Assembly: GCA_028869995.1 (NCBI GenBank)
Contig: JAGWQN010000004.1
Location: 1-64,000 of the forward strand
DNA length: 64,000 nucleotides
Source: Rhodospirillales bacterium
GTDB lineage: Bacteria > Pseudomonadota > Alphaproteobacteria > Acetobacterales > Acetobacteraceae
Direction of reading: 5' to 3'
The notes below the pieces were generated by a model. That model was given only the letters and a program-made list of their open reading frames with translations, searched no databases and was not told the DNA's origin. Both the position numbers and the translations under genes were made by a program. The stretch's first letter is position 1; the number at the start of each line of letters is the position of its first letter. Positions 54,591-64,000 of this stretch are shown here, piece after piece.

Positions 54591-55805
54591 ATGCAGAAGC
54601 CGCCCACCCCCAAGGACGTTCCTCCCGGGCCCGCGCCGCCGGGGCTGCGACGGGTCCTGACGTTCTGGCCCCTGGTGCTCTACGGGCTCGGGGTCATCGT
54701 CGGCGCCGGCATCTACGTGGCGACCGGCGCGGTGATCGCGCGGGCCGGCGACCTGGCGCCGCTCTCGTTCCTGCTCGCTGGCCTGGCCGCCGGGCTCACC
54801 GGGCTTTGCTACGCCGAACTCGCCAGCCGCCTGCCCGAGGCATCCGGCAGCGTCGGCTTCGTGCGCGAAGCGTTCCAGTCGCGTCGGCTGGCGCAGCTCA
54901 GCGGCGCGGTGCTGGCGGTGACGGTGGCGATCTCCGCGGGCTCGATCGTGCATGGCAGTGTGCTGTACATGCAGCAGATCGTGGCGTTGCCGGCGGGGTT
55001 TCTCGCGGCGGGACTCGTCGTCCTGTTCACGGCGGTCGCCCTGCTCGGCGTGCGCGAGAGCGTCGGGCTGGCGGCGCTGATGAGCGTGGTAGAGATCGCC
55101 GGCCTGCTGGCGGCGATCGCGGCGGGCATGGCGCGCCTGCGCCTCGATCAGGTGGCGCGGCTGGTGGCTGTGACCCCAGGTGGCATGTCGGCGGCCCTCA
55201 GCGGGGCCTTCATCGCGTTTTTCGCCTTTCTTGGCTTCGAGACGCTGGCGAACCTCGCCGAGGAGGTGCGGCAGCCGCAGCGCACGCTGCCGCGCGGCAT
55301 CCTCGGCGCGATCGGCGCGAGCCTCGTGCTGTATGTGGCGGTGGCGAGCGCCGCGGTGCTGGGTGGAGGCGAGGGGCGCCATCCTTTGATCGGCCTGTTC
55401 GCGGGCCGCAACGCCATCGCCTTCGCCTTGCTCGGCACCGTCGCCGTGGCCAATGGCGTGCTGGTGCAGATCGTGATGCTGTCGCGCCTGTTCTATGGCA
55501 TGGCGCGCCAGGGCCAGCTGCCGGCGCTGCTCGGGCGGGTCAGCCGGCGCACCGATACGCCTGGTCCGGCAACCCTGCTGGCGGGTGCGATCGTGCTGGC
55601 GGTGGTGCTCGCCGTCCCGTTCGAGCCCTTGCTTGTGTGGACCAATCTTTTGACCCTCGGGCTCTTCGTGCTGGTGGATCTCGCGCTGTGGCGGCTGCAC
55701 CGGCGCGGCCCGACGCCGGCCGGCGCGTTTGCCGCCCCGCGCTGGGTGCCGCCGCTCGCGGCCGCTGCGGCGCTGCTGCTGATCGGCGCGCAGATCCTCG
55801 CCTGA
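54591..55805 (+). CDS. Amino-acid permease, APC superfamily
   Basis: 404 residues with about 12 hydrophobic segments. N-terminal GLGVIVGAGIYVATG is the first-helix substrate/ion motif of APC transporters, and AFFAFLGFETLANLAEEVRQPQRTLPRGI is the helix 6 motif followed by the conserved loop. Inner-membrane amino acid or amine transporter; the substrate is not predictable. ATG 54591 chosen. Divergent from tamA. Confidence 0.85.
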   Translation: MQKPPTPKDVPPGPAPPGLRRVLTFWPLVLYGLGVIVGAGIYVATGAVIARAGDLAPLSFLLAGLAAGLTGLCYAELASRLPEASGSVGFVREAFQSRRLAQLSGAVLAVTVAISAGSIVHGSVLYMQQIVALPAGFLAAGLVVLFTAVALLGVRESVGLAALMSVVEIAGLLAAIAAGMARLRLDQVARLVAVTPGGMSAALSGAFIAFFAFLGFETLANLAEEVRQPQRTLPRGILGAIGASLVLYVAVASAAVLGGGEGRHPLIGLFAGRNAIAFALLGTVAVANGVLVQIVMLSRLFYGMARQGQLPALLGRVSRRTDTPGPATLLAGAIVLAVVLAVPFEPLLVWTNLLTLGLFVLVDLALWRLHRRGPTPAGAFAAPRWVPPLAAAAALLLIGAQILA

Positions 55806-55811
55806 GTGCTG

Positions 55812-55870
55812 GAGCAACCGACGGCCTGGTTGAGCCGGGCAGGCTCAGCCAAGCCGGAGATAAGTTGCTC
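55812..55870. terminator. Nested hairpin between convergent genes
   Basis: Three nested perfect arms: GAGCAAC/GTTGCTC (55812-55818, 55864-55870), CGGC/GCCG, and TGAGCC/GGCTCA (55831-55836, 55842-55847). Lies between the permease stop and the DedA stop; CTTTT follows 11 nt downstream on the plus strand. Probable transcript end. Confidence 0.5.
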
Positions 55871-55884
55871 TAGACTATAGCTTT

Positions 55885-56400
55885 TCAGAGCAGCCAGCGG
55901 ACGCCGAAGACGCCCGGGGCGAGCATCAGCGTGGCCCAGGCCAGGGCGGAGGCCAGGTTGGCCAGCTGGAAGGGGAGCTGCGGCATCCCGCAGAGCCCCG
56001 CGACCAGCGGGACCGCTGAGCGCAGCGGACCGAAGAAGCGGCCGAGGAAGACGCTGCCGACGCCCCACCGGCGGAAGAAGACATGCCCGCGCGCCAGCAG
56101 ATCAGGATGGCGCGAGAGCGGCCATGCCCGGCCCACCGCGTCCTGGAAATACACCGCCAGCCAATAGGACACGGCGTCGCCGAGCACGGCGCCGGCGACG
56201 GCCGCCACCCAGACCGGCCAGAACGCCAGCCCGGCGGCGCCGATCAGGCCGCTCGCGCCGAGCAGGATGAAGGTCGCGGGAAGCAGCAGGGAGATGAGGG
56301 CCAGGGACTCGCCGAAAGCGAGGGCGAACACGACCGCCGGCGCCCAGGCTTCGTGCTGCTGCAGCCAGGCGAGCACGACGCGGCTGGCCTCGGCCATCAT
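55885..56400 (-). CDS. DedA-family membrane protein
   Basis: 171 residues with 4-5 membrane helices. FALAFGESLALISLLLPA and the motif GRFFGPLRSAVPLVAGLCGM are the DedA (SNARE-associated) signature, including the conserved arginines. Members of the family act as undecaprenyl-phosphate or phospholipid transporters/flippases and affect membrane homeostasis. ATG 56400 (start MMAEASRVV) chosen; the open frame extends upstream without character. 61 bp after the membrane-fusion gene on the same strand. Confidence 0.86.
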   Translation of the reverse strand: MMAEASRVVLAWLQQHEAWAPAVVFALAFGESLALISLLLPATFILLGASGLIGAAGLAFWPVWVAAVAGAVLGDAVSYWLAVYFQDAVGRAWPLSRHPDLLARGHVFFRRWGVGSVFLGRFFGPLRSAVPLVAGLCGMPQLPFQLANLASALAWATLMLAPGVFGVRWLL

Positions 56401-56461
56401 CGGCGGCCGTCGCGCGGGAGGCGGGCGCGTGCCGGGTGGGTGGGGCGCGGCGGTGCTGCGC

Positions 56462-57661
56462 TCACAGGCCGCGCACGCGCGTGCCATCGGCGATGGCATC
56501 CCCGGGGAACAGGATCACGCGTTCGCCCGGTTTCAGGCCGGCACCGATCGCCGCCAGGTCGGCGCCGCGCAGGGTCACCTGCACGCTGCGCTTGCGCGCA
56601 ACCCCTTGGGCGTCGACGAAGACGGCCCAGCCTTCGCCGTCGCGGAACAGCGCGCTCGTCGGCACAGCCACCGCATCGGCCGCGCTGCGCAGCAGGATGC
56701 GCGCATCGACCCTGAAACCGTCACCCAGGCCGGCCCGTTCGGCCGCGGGCGCGGTGATGTCGATGACCACGTTGACCCGCTGTTCCTCGACGCCGAGCGC
56801 CGAGATCTTGGTGAACGCCGCCGGCTCGACGCGCCGCACCCGTGCCGCGAGCGCGCCGGCGCCGCCCCAGTGCTCGATCTGCACCGGTGTGCCGGGATGG
56901 ATGCCGACCGCGTCCGATGACAACACGTCCACCACGACTTCCAGGTCGGCGAGATCGCCGATCTCCAGCAGCGGGGCACCGATCGCAACCGGCGCCTCGC
57001 TCTTCTGCAGGATGCGCAGCACCACGCCGGCGACCGGGGCCCGGACGTCGAACAACTCGCTTCGTGAAGGCTCGGTGACCGCCCGGCTGGCCGCGAGCGC
57101 GGCGCGCGCCTGCTGCACCTCGTAGGCTGCGGCGCGCTGCTCGAAGCGGGCCACCTCCAGCAGCCGCGCATTCACGGTCACCGCCAGCTGCTCGTGCTCG
57201 AGCTGGCTGCGCGAGACGATATTGCCGGCCGCGAGCTTCTGCGAGCGTTCCAGGTCGGCCTGCGCCTGCTGCGCCTGCGCCTCGGCACGCGCGACCATGG
57301 CGGTCATGCGCAACTGCGTCGCCTGTGCCGCGGCCAGGCGCTGTTCCAGTTCGCTGCGCGTGCGGGGATCGAGCAGCATTGCCGGATTGGCGGCGAGCAC
57401 GGTCAGCACCTGGCCCGCCGCGACGCGGTCGCCCTCCTGCAGCGCCACGCGCTGCAGCGTCCCGGCCAGCGGTGCTGCGACGACATAGCGCTCGCGCACC
57501 CGTGTGCGACCGTCCTCGTCGACGGTCTGCTGCACCGTGGCCCGCCCAATGGTGGCCAGTTCCACGGGAATCGGCGCCCGGCGCAGCGACAGCAGCACCA
57601 GCGCCGCAACCGCGCCCAGGGCCAGCGCCCACAGCAGCCATCGGAACGAGCGCGTCCTCAT
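56462..57661 (-). CDS. HlyD-family membrane fusion protein
   Basis: 399 residues. One N-terminal membrane helix (about 7-25), a lipoyl/barrel-sandwich start (RERYVVAAPLAGTLQRVALQ), an alpha-hairpin of heptads (about 100-195) and the second half of the lipoyl domain (FDVRAPVAGVVLRILQ). Periplasmic adaptor. Its start overlaps the permease stop by 4 nt, so ATPase, permease and adaptor form one operon. No outer-membrane TolC gene follows. Confidence 0.88.
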   Translation of the reverse strand: MRTRSFRWLLWALALGAVAALVLLSLRRAPIPVELATIGRATVQQTVDEDGRTRVRERYVVAAPLAGTLQRVALQEGDRVAAGQVLTVLAANPAMLLDPRTRSELEQRLAAAQATQLRMTAMVARAEAQAQQAQADLERSQKLAAGNIVSRSQLEHEQLAVTVNARLLEVARFEQRAAAYEVQQARAALAASRAVTEPSRSELFDVRAPVAGVVLRILQKSEAPVAIGAPLLEIGDLADLEVVVDVLSSDAVGIHPGTPVQIEHWGGAGALAARVRRVEPAAFTKISALGVEEQRVNVVIDITAPAAERAGLGDGFRVDARILLRSAADAVAVPTSALFRDGEGWAVFVDAQGVARKRSVQVTLRGADLAAIGAGLKPGERVILFPGDAIADGTRVRGL

Positions 57662-60024
57662 TCCCGAGTCTTCAGCACGCCGATCAGGTCGAGCCCGTCG
57701 ATGCGCCGGCGTACCAGCAGCGCGCTGGCCAGCCCGGCCACGAACACGATCGCCGCGGCCAGCACATAGGAGCGGGTTTCGATGATCGCAGGAATGCTAA
57801 ACATCTCCGTCTCGTTGAGCACCACCATTCCACGCACCAGCCAGACGCCAAGCCACAGCCCGAGCGGAATGCCGGCGACGATCTCGAGGGCGATCTCCGC
57901 CAGCAGCACCCCCGCCACCTCGGCCCGCGTGAAGCCGAGCACGCGCAGCGTGGCCAGCTCCCAGCCGCGTTCCTGCAGGGCGATGCGGGCGTTGTTGTAG
58001 ACGACGCCGATGGCGATCACGGTTGAGAACAGGGTGAAGATGCCCGCCATCACCAGCACCAGGAACACGGTCGTGGCGCGAAACAGCTGCAGGGCGAGAG
58101 CCTTGACGGTCACGCTCTCGACCTTGGGCATGCCCTTCAGCGCCCGGTAGAGCGCATCCGCCGGGCGGCCATCGGTGCGCAGGTCGACGGCGCTGATGGT
58201 ATCGCCCTCGCGCATCAGGCGGTTCAGCGCGTCGAGGCGCATGTACGCGTTCAGGCCGATCATGTCGTCGGCCAGCCCGGCGACGGTCACGCTGCGTTGC
58301 GGCCGCTCGCCCTCCAGCAGCTCGAGGCGGATCAGCGCGCCTGGGCGGACATGCAGCCGCTCCGCCAGGCGTTGCGAGAGCAGCACGCCCGCCGCCGGCA
58401 GCGCGATCGGGCGCAGGTGGCGGTCCAGCGGCCGGCGCAGGGCCGCGTCGGCGGGCAGGCCGAGGATGGCGGTACGGTACGAACGGTGCGCGACGACCAG
58501 CCGCACCGGAACGGCACGGAACCCCTCCGTGAGCAGCACGCCCGGCAGGCGAGCAATCTCCCGGCCCGCCGAGGCGGCAACCGGTCCGGTGAAGGTGACG
58601 GTGACGTCGCCGCGGTCCATCGCGGCGAACTGCACGTCCATCATGTAGTCGAGCGCATCGTTCCAGAAGCGGCTGACCATGATGACGGGAACCGCCAGCG
58701 CCACGCCGAGCACCGTGAGCACGGCGCGCAGCTTGCGCCCGGTGATGCCGCGCAGGGTGATGCGCCACCGCGCGGAGAGCAGGCGCCGCCCCAGCGCGCG
58801 GTCGAGCCAGCCGGCGCGGTATTGCTGAGGCGCCGGCGGGCGCATCGCCTCGGCCGGGGCCAGCCGGACCACCGCGCGCACCGCCGACAGCACACCCGTC
58901 ATGCCGGCCAGCAGCGCCACGCCGACCGCGAGCGGCGGCGCCCAGAGCTGGACGTGGAAGGCAAGCAGCGGAAAGCGGAAGAAGCTCGTGTAGCTGCGCG
59001 TGAGCAGCCAGCCGAGGCCGAGACCCAGCGCGATCCCGGGCAGCGCCCCGGCGAGGATCACCGCGCCCGCCAGCTTCAGGTAGTGCCAGGCGATCGGGAC
59101 GGTGGCGTAGCCGATCGCCTTGAGGCTCGCGATCTGCTCGCGCTGGCTGGCCACGAGGCGACCGAGCACGACATGCAGCAGGAAGGCCGACACCGCCAGG
59201 AACACCACCGGGATCGTCGTCGCCATCGTCCGCTGCTGGGCGATCTCGTCGGAGAGGAAGCGGTTGGATGGCTGGTCGCGGCGGGCATAGGCGACGAGGC
59301 CGCCATAGGGCGTCAGCAGCCGGTCCAGCCCACGCATCACCTCGGCGGCGCGCGCCCCGGGCGCGAGCGAGACCACCAGATCGTTGAACGCACCGGTCAT
59401 GTCGAAGGCGGCCGCGGCGGCGTCGTGGTCCATCCACAGCACGCCGAAGCGCTTGTCGTCGGGGATGGCGTCGCCGGCGCGGGTGGCGAAGACATATTCC
59501 GGCGAGAGCGCGACGCCGACGATGCGCATCGCCTGCAGCTTGCCGTTCAGGATGGCGGCCAGCTGATCGCCGGGGCGCAGGTGGTTGGCGGCGGCGAAGG
59601 CTTCGTTCACGAGCACCTCGCCGGCCGCGCGCGGCGCGGGCAGCCGGCCGCGGCGCAGGTAGAGCCGGTCCAGGCGCGGCGCCGCCGCGTCGGCGGGCAG
59701 CGAAATCAGCCGGCCGGCCAGCGGCAGCGCCTGGCCCGGCAGGTCGATGGTGATGTCGCGCACGATGCGCGGCTCGATCTGGCCGATGCCCGGCAACGCG
59801 CGCAGCCGCTCGAGCAGGGCGTCGGGGGCGCGCTTGAGCGAGACGAACACGTCGGCAAACCGGGCTGCGCGGTAATAGGCGGCCTGGTTCTGCTGCAGCG
59901 AGGCAAAGGTCGCCAGCGACGAGACGAAGATGGCGATGCCGCAGGCAATCACCGCGGCGATGGTGACCACCTGCCCGCGCAGGCGCAGCAGATCGCGCGC
60001 GAGCTTGCGGTCGAGCGCGCTCAC
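57658..60024 (-). CDS. ABC transporter permease, duplicated FtsX-type
   Basis: 788 residues from a GTG that overlaps the ATPase stop (GTGA). Two FtsX-like permease units: an N-terminal helix (about 17-37) with a large periplasmic domain and three helices (about 268-415), then a second helix (about 455-475), a second periplasmic domain and three C-terminal helices ending [15 protein letters not shown]. MacB/LolCE-like mechanotransmission class. The substrate is unknown. Confidence 0.88.
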   Translation of the reverse strand: MSALDRKLARDLLRLRGQVVTIAAVIACGIAIFVSSLATFASLQQNQAAYYRAARFADVFVSLKRAPDALLERLRALPGIGQIEPRIVRDITIDLPGQALPLAGRLISLPADAAAPRLDRLYLRRGRLPAPRAAGEVLVNEAFAAANHLRPGDQLAAILNGKLQAMRIVGVALSPEYVFATRAGDAIPDDKRFGVLWMDHDAAAAAFDMTGAFNDLVVSLAPGARAAEVMRGLDRLLTPYGGLVAYARRDQPSNRFLSDEIAQQRTMATTIPVVFLAVSAFLLHVVLGRLVASQREQIASLKAIGYATVPIAWHYLKLAGAVILAGALPGIALGLGLGWLLTRSYTSFFRFPLLAFHVQLWAPPLAVGVALLAGMTGVLSAVRAVVRLAPAEAMRPPAPQQYRAGWLDRALGRRLLSARWRITLRGITGRKLRAVLTVLGVALAVPVIMVSRFWNDALDYMMDVQFAAMDRGDVTVTFTGPVAASAGREIARLPGVLLTEGFRAVPVRLVVAHRSYRTAILGLPADAALRRPLDRHLRPIALPAAGVLLSQRLAERLHVRPGALIRLELLEGERPQRSVTVAGLADDMIGLNAYMRLDALNRLMREGDTISAVDLRTDGRPADALYRALKGMPKVESVTVKALALQLFRATTVFLVLVMAGIFTLFSTVIAIGVVYNNARIALQERGWELATLRVLGFTRAEVAGVLLAEIALEIVAGIPLGLWLGVWLVRGMVVLNETEMFSIPAIIETRSYVLAAAIVFVAGLASALLVRRRIDGLDLIGVLKTRE

Positions 60025-60794
60025 CAGGCGATCTCCTCCGGCTCGCGCCGCTGCGCGTTGCGTTCGATCCGCGCGACCAGGCCATCGGCCAGATAGAGCA
60101 CCCGATCCGCCATGGCCGCGATCGCCGCGTTGTGGGTGATGATGATCGCGGTGGCGCCGAGCTGGCGGTTGCTGTCGAGGATCGCGCGCAGCACGGTGAT
60201 GCCGGTCTTGCAGTCCAGCGCCCCGGTCGGCTCGTCGCACAACAGCACGTCGGGCCGCTTGGCGATGGCGCGCGCGATGGCGACGCGCTGCTGCTCGCCA
60301 CCCGAGAGCTGAGCGGGGAAATGGTCCATCCGGTCGGCCAGCCCGACCCGGGCCAGCGCCTCCTCGGGGCGCATCGGATCAGCGGCGATCTCGGTCACGA
60401 GGGCGACGTTCTCGCGCGCGGTCAGGCTCGGGATCAGGTTGTAGGCCTGGAACACGAAGCCGACATGCTCGCGCCGGTAGCGGGTGAGCTCGGCCTCGGT
60501 CGCGCCCGACAGCACATGGTCGCGGAACAGGGCCTCGCCGCTGCTCGGGGTATCCAGGCCGCCCAGGATGTTGAGCAGGGTGGACTTGCCGCTGCCGGAT
60601 GGCCCGAGGATGACGATGAACTCGCCGGCGCCGATCTCGAGGTCCACCTGCCGCAGGGCGGGTACCTCCAGCTCGCCGACGCGATAGGTCTTCGTGAGCC
60701 CGCGGGCGACGAAAACCGCTCCCGCCGCTCCGGCGCCCGCCTCGCGCGGCACCTCCGGCGGTATCGGTTCGGCCGCCGTTGCCGACGCATCCAT
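60021..60794 (-). CDS. ABC transporter ATPase, MacB/LolD type
   Basis: 257 residues. Walker [11 protein letters not shown]-loop [14 protein letters not shown], signature [13 protein letters not shown], Walker [13 protein letters not shown] and H-loop ITHNAAIA. The N-terminal 25 residues are a Pro/Ala-rich extension. First gene of the ATPase-permease-adaptor export operon. Bacteriocin, antibiotic or lipid export are all possible. Confidence 0.9.
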   Translation of the reverse strand: MDASATAAEPIPPEVPREAGAGAAGAVFVARGLTKTYRVGELEVPALRQVDLEIGAGEFIVILGPSGSGKSTLLNILGGLDTPSSGEALFRDHVLSGATEAELTRYRREHVGFVFQAYNLIPSLTARENVALVTEIAADPMRPEEALARVGLADRMDHFPAQLSGGEQQRVAIARAIAKRPDVLLCDEPTGALDCKTGITVLRAILDSNRQLGATAIIITHNAAIAAMADRVLYLADGLVARIERNAQRREPEEIAW

Positions 60795-60922
60795 GGTCAG
60801 CGCGGGTGGTTTGACGATGGCGTGTGGTCCCCCGAAGGATCGTCTGTGGCCTTGTCCGCCGCCCCAGGGCGTGCGGCCATGATTTGCATCAACCGCGCGT
60901 CCGGGCCCGCCGGCGTGGCGGG

Positions 60923-61858
60923 TCAGATGACGTCGGCCGGCGCCAGCGAGCAGGTCCGCGCCAGCTCCGGCGTCTCGACCTGGAAGGTGGCGTGGCCGAT
61001 GCGAAAGCGGGTGCGGACCTCGTGCTCCGCCGCGCGGATCAGCGCCGTGCCGTCGCCGCTGGCCTGCACGAGATGCACGGTCAGTGCGGTCGTCGTGGTG
61101 GAGAGGCCCCAGACATGCAGGTCGTGCACCGCGGCGACGCCGGGCAGGGCGCGCAACGCTGCTTCGACCTCCGCCAGGTCGATGCCGAGGGGTACCGCGT
61201 CCATCGCCAGGTTGGCCGCATCGCGCAGCAGCCCCCAGGTGCCGATCACGATCACCGCGACAATGGCGAGGCTCGAGGCGGGGTCGAGCCAGTTCCAGCG
61301 GGTGAGCGTGATGAGCAGGCCGGTGATCACGACGCCGGCGGAGACGGCGGTATCGGCGACCATGTGGAGGAAGGCGCCCCTGACATTCAGGTCGTCATGC
61401 CGGCCGCGCATGAACATCAGCGCCGTCGCCCCGTTGATCGCGATGCCGAGCGCGGCAACCCACATCACCGTCGCGCCGGCGACCCGCTCCGGCGCGCCGA
61501 CGCGGCGGATCGCCTCGAGTGCGATCGCACCGCAACTGACGAGCATGAGGACGGCGTTGGCGAGCGCGGCGAGGATCGTCGTCCGCCCCCAGCCATAGGT
61601 CCGCGCGGTGGTGGGGCCGCGCATCGCGAGCGTCGCCGCGCCCCAGGCGGCGAGCAGGCCGAGCACATCACCGGCGTTGTGGACGGCGTCGGCGAGGAGG
61701 GCCATCGAGTGCGCGACGACGCCAAAGAAGATCTGCGCTGCGACGAAGGCGGCGTTGAGGGTGGTGCCGACCGCGAAGGCGGCGCCGAAGGAGGCGGGCG
61801 CGTGATGGTGCCCATGGTCATGATCGTGGCCATGGCCGTGATGATCGTGTGCCATCAT
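60923..61858 (-). CDS. Cation diffusion facilitator (CzcD/ZitB type)
   Basis: 311 residues. The His/Asp-rich N-terminus [16 protein letters not shown] probably binds metal. Six helices with the zinc sites [13 protein letters not shown] and [13 protein letters not shown] (His-x3-Asp), then a C-terminal cytoplasmic domain ([20 protein letters not shown]). Exports Zn2+ or a similar divalent metal in exchange for protons. GAGG just upstream supports a start at 61858 or the adjacent ATG at 61855. Confidence 0.92.
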   Translation of the reverse strand: MMAHDHHGHGHDHDHGHHHAPASFGAAFAVGTTLNAAFVAAQIFFGVVAHSMALLADAVHNAGDVLGLLAAWGAATLAMRGPTTARTYGWGRTTILAALANAVLMLVSCGAIALEAIRRVGAPERVAGATVMWVAALGIAINGATALMFMRGRHDDLNVRGAFLHMVADTAVSAGVVITGLLITLTRWNWLDPASSLAIVAVIVIGTWGLLRDAANLAMDAVPLGIDLAEVEAALRALPGVAAVHDLHVWGLSTTTTALTVHLVQASGDGTALIRAAEHEVRTRFRIGHATFQVETPELARTCSLAPADVI

Positions 61859-62172
61859 TCCCTCGCTGTTGCCCGAGGCTGTTGCCCGGGGCGACTCCGC
61901 AGGCGGTTCGCCGGGCGCCTCGTCCACGCTGCGGGCACGTGCCCGCGAGACCACCCGTGACCGGCGCGAACCCCGCGCCACGACGATGCTCGCGATCGAG
62001 GCCGCGGACGAGCAAAAGCGCCGGTACGATGAATAAGCATCTTCGCACAGAGGGCGCCGAAGCTGAAGGGCCGGGGAGGGATGGGTGCGGATCTCCCGGC
62101 TGCGGACGCCAAGCTGGCGCGAAATTCCGCACGGTGGTTCGATCCCGGCGGGTCTTGGTCTAGGGTCGGGCC
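61859..62172. other. Divergent intergenic region between two cation-efflux genes
   Basis: 314 bp with promoters for both directions expected. I see no clear repeat, metal-regulator box or small gene in it; the sequence GGTTCGATCC at about 62137 looks like a tRNA T-loop but does not pair. Confidence 0.45.
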
Positions 62173-62775
62173 ATGGATTCTTCCGCCCCTCCCGACCGGA
62201 CCGGGCTGCACCGCGTGGTGCGCCTCGTGGCGCTGCTGAACCTCGCGTATTTCGGCATCGAGTTCGCGGTGGCCCTGGCGATCGGCTCGGTCGCGTTGTT
62301 CGCCGACAGCGTCGATTTCCTGGAGGATGCCTCGGTCAACCTGCTGATCGCCGTCGCGCTGGGGTGGAGCGCGCGGGGGCGGGCGCGACTGGGGATGGCG
62401 CTCGCGCTGATCCTGCTGGTGCCCGGGGCGGCGACGCTGTGGACGGCCTGGCAAAAGCTCCACCTGCCGCTCGCGCCCTCGCCGCTGCCGCTCTCGCTGA
62501 CCGGGCTGGGGGCGCTGGTCATCAACCTCTCCTGCGCCGTCATGCTGGCGCGCTACCGCCACCACGCCGGCAGCCTGACGCGTGCGGCCTTCCTGTCCGC
62601 CCGCAACGACGTGTTCGCCAACATCGCCATCATCGCCGCCGCCGCCGTGACCGGCTTGTGGTGGCACACGGCCTGGCCCGATCTCATCGTCGGGCTGGGG
62701 ATCGGCGCGCTCAATGCCGACGCGGCGCGCGAGATATGGCAGGCGGCGCGCGCCGAGCACCGCGACGCGGGCTGA
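62173..62775 (+). CDS. Short cation transporter-like protein (CDF membrane domain only)
   Basis: 200 residues with six hydrophobic segments. GSVALFADSVDFLEDASVN matches the first CDF metal site, but the second site reads FLSARNDVFANIA, with Arg where CDF zinc exporters have His. The C-terminal metal-binding domain is missing. Either a divergent transporter of the CDF/cobalt-zinc group or one with altered specificity. It is head-to-head with the full-length CDF gene. Confidence 0.75.
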   Translation: MDSSAPPDRTGLHRVVRLVALLNLAYFGIEFAVALAIGSVALFADSVDFLEDASVNLLIAVALGWSARGRARLGMALALILLVPGAATLWTAWQKLHLPLAPSPLPLSLTGLGALVINLSCAVMLARYRHHAGSLTRAAFLSARNDVFANIAIIAAAAVTGLWWHTAWPDLIVGLGIGALNADAAREIWQAARAEHRDAG

Positions 62776-62794
62776 CCGCAGGCACCGAGGGCCG

Positions 62795-62808
62795 TTGCGC
62801 CAGATCAA
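62795..62808. promoter_or_regulatory. FNR/FixK-like site upstream of the lipoprotein gene
   Basis: TTGCG-CCAG-ATCAA fits the loose TTG-N8-CAA pattern of FixK/FNR/NnrR regulators and lies 88 bp before the lipoprotein ATG. Weaker than the perfect site at 32802; same CCAG spacer. Confidence 0.25.
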
Positions 62809-62895
62809 GGCGGCCGGGTGGCAAAGCGCCGACAAGGCATCGTCTGGCGCATGGCCCCTTGCCGGACCCGCGAACGGGGGCCGACGGAGGTGAGC

Positions 62896-63525
62896 ATGAC
62901 GACGGCGCGTGTTCTCGGACCGACGGCGATCGGCCTCGGTGTTCTGCTGGGGCTGGCCGGGTGCACCAACCCGTACGACCCGGGACAGCGAGCGATCGGC
63001 GGCGGGCTGATCGGCGCCGGCGCCGGAGCGGCGATCGGTAGCGTCGCCGGCGGCGGCCGCGGCGCGGTCACGGGCGCCCTGGTGGGCGGTGCCGTGGGCG
63101 CCGTCGCCGGTGCGGCGACGACGCCGCCTCCGCCGACCTATGCGCCGGCCCCGACCTATGCGCCGGCCCCGACCTATGCGCCGACCCCGACCTATGCGCC
63201 GACCCCGGGCTACGCGCCGCCACCGGTCTATGCGCCGCCCGCCGCGCCGGCGGGCTGGTATCCGGAGATGGTCTGGCTGCCGCAGCCTGGCGCCTACATC
63301 GCGCTCGACTACACCTACCCGCTGTTCTTCATCTCGGGGACCTACTACTCGCTCTACGGCGGCCACTGGTACGCCGGGACCAGCTACCGCGGTCCGTGGC
63401 GTCCCTATCCGGCGCCGCCTCCGGCACTCGCCGGCTTCCACCCCGGGGTCTGGAACAGCTATCAGGAGCGGGCGCGGGCGCATTACCGCGCCGATCCGAA
63501 CTGGCAGCATTTCCGCCCGCGCTGA
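62896..63525 (+). CDS. Lipoprotein with glycine zipper and YAP repeats
   Basis: 209 residues from ATG 62896, GGAGG 5 bp upstream. Lipobox LLGLAGC. A glycine-zipper segment (GGGLIGAGAGAAIGSVAGGG and GALVGGAVGAVAG) inserts in or spans membrane. Then a repeat region of six copies of PTYAPAP-like hexapeptides from an 18-bp tandem repeat, and a Tyr/Trp-rich C-terminal domain (FISGTYYSLYGGHWYAG). Probably an outer-membrane lipoprotein; function unknown. Confidence 0.75.
   Translation: MTTARVLGPTAIGLGVLLGLAGCTNPYDPGQRAIGGGLIGAGAGAAIGSVAGGGRGAVTGALVGGAVGAVAGAATTPPPPTYAPAPTYAPAPTYAPTPTYAPTPGYAPPPVYAPPAAPAGWYPEMVWLPQPGAYIALDYTYPLFFISGTYYSLYGGHWYAGTSYRGPWRPYPAPPPALAGFHPGVWNSYQERARAHYRADPNWQHFRPR
63133..63240 (+). 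repeat. Tandem 18-bp repeat, six units
   Basis: Units of CCGACCTATGCGCCGGCC: four near-perfect copies (63133-63204) and two degenerate ones, in frame in the lipoprotein gene. Copy number is likely variable between strains. Confidence 0.85.
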
Positions 63526-63680
63526 GAATCCCGCCCCGGAAAGGATCGCCTGCCGAGACGCCGGGGTGGCCTCGACGGCGCAGTGACGGACGGGCAGACT
63601 GGCGTGATGCAACGACGAGTCCGGACGCGCCGCGCCATGGCGCCAAGCCCATGGTCTGTTCCCGCGGCGGCCTCGGGCCC

Positions 63681-64000
63681 ATGCCGCGGCTGACGAGGCC
63701 GCTGCGCTGCGCTGCGGCGGGCGCGCTGCTGGGTCTTCTCGCCGGTTGCGCCGGTGCGCCCGCGCCGTCCGCGCCGCTGGCGCAGCCCAGGCTCGCCTCG
63801 CCCGGACCGCCGGCGCCCGGCAGCGGCACGGTGGTGCTGCTGACCCATGGCTGGCACACGGACATCGCCGTGCCCGTGACCAAGATCTCGGAGCCGCTGC
63901 GCGGTTTCGTTGCGCGCTTCGGCCACGCCCGGACGATCGTGTTCGGCTATGGCAAGCGCAGCTTCATGACCTCGCGCGAGCACACCGTCGGCGACTGGCT
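63681..64000 (+). CDS. DUF2459-like lipoprotein (cut by window end)
   Basis: The frame is open to the last base: 106 complete codons visible. Lipobox LLAGC (Cys about residue 23), a Pro/Ala linker, then VVLLTHGWHTDIAVPV, which resembles the start of the DUF2459 family, and RTIVFGYGKRSFMT. An in-frame ATG at 63651 would add 10 residues. Function of the family is unknown; members are found near polyhydroxyalkanoate and stress genes in some species. The 155-bp gap before it shows nothing distinctive. Confidence 0.65.
   Translation, partial: MPRLTRPLRCAAAGALLGLLAGCAGAPAPSAPLAQPRLASPGPPAPGSGTVVLLTHGWHTDIAVPVTKISEPLRGFVARFGHARTIVFGYGKRSFMTSREHTVGDW

Noticed and set aside
62131-62155. tRNA-like T-loop sequence GGTTCGATCC
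   Set aside because: The flanking bases cannot form the T-stem, and no acceptor or anticodon arm is present.

Overview
The window is GC-rich, densely packed DNA with tightly coupled operons, typical of an alphaproteobacterium. The gene content (Hint_2-domain surface-type protein, C-P lyase operon ending in a DUF1045 gene, TamA/TamB, fused indolepyruvate:ferredoxin oxidoreductase, SHP-type cytochrome cluster) suggests Acetobacteraceae or another Rhodospirillales family. That placement is inference; no rRNA or tRNA gene lies in the window to confirm it. I see no phage, insertion sequence or CRISPR array.

Layout. 0-7.6 kb: a branched-chain acyl-CoA operon on + (acyl-CoA dehydrogenase end, 3-hydroxyisobutyrate dehydrogenase, acyl-CoA synthetase, isovaleryl-CoA dehydrogenase, methylcrotonyl-CoA carboxylase beta and alpha). 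7.8-12 kb: a fused 2-oxoacid:ferredoxin oxidoreductase and an NADPH-dependent FMN reductase with a visible promoter and operator. 12-18.4 kb: an IlvD/Edd dehydratase divergent from an SDR, then a cytochrome b-diheme c fusion / SHP / diheme cytochrome c operon, another SDR and a small membrane protein. 18.4-23.9 kb: recQ, cydDC and a very small membrane gene. 24-34.2 kb: a beta-repeat protein with a Hint domain coupled to a fluoride channel, an M20 amidohydrolase, otsA with an overlapping secreted-protein gene, a serine hydrolase plus gamma-glutamyltransferase pair, and atoDA.

34.2-42.5 kb: a C-P lyase (phosphonate) cluster. phnG-H-I-J-K-L-M plus a 2H-phosphoesterase-like gene run on the minus strand as an unbroken chain of 1- to 4-nt overlaps. 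They diverge from phnF and a second phnM-like gene across a 47-bp gap holding a perfect palindrome. No phosphonate transporter and no phnN are in the window.

42.5-48.4 kb is the most unusual part: a 565-residue exported Ser/Ala/Gly/Thr-rich repetitive protein followed by an array of four perfect inverted repeats, two small exported low-complexity proteins, a lipoprotein, and an orphan winged-helix regulator whose receiver-like domain lacks the usual residues. I recognise none of the exported proteins.

48.4-64 kb: tamB and tamA, an APC-type amino-acid permease, a DedA protein, a three-gene ABC/membrane-fusion export system, two head-to-head cation-efflux genes, a repeat-containing lipoprotein, and a DUF2459-like lipoprotein cut by the window end.
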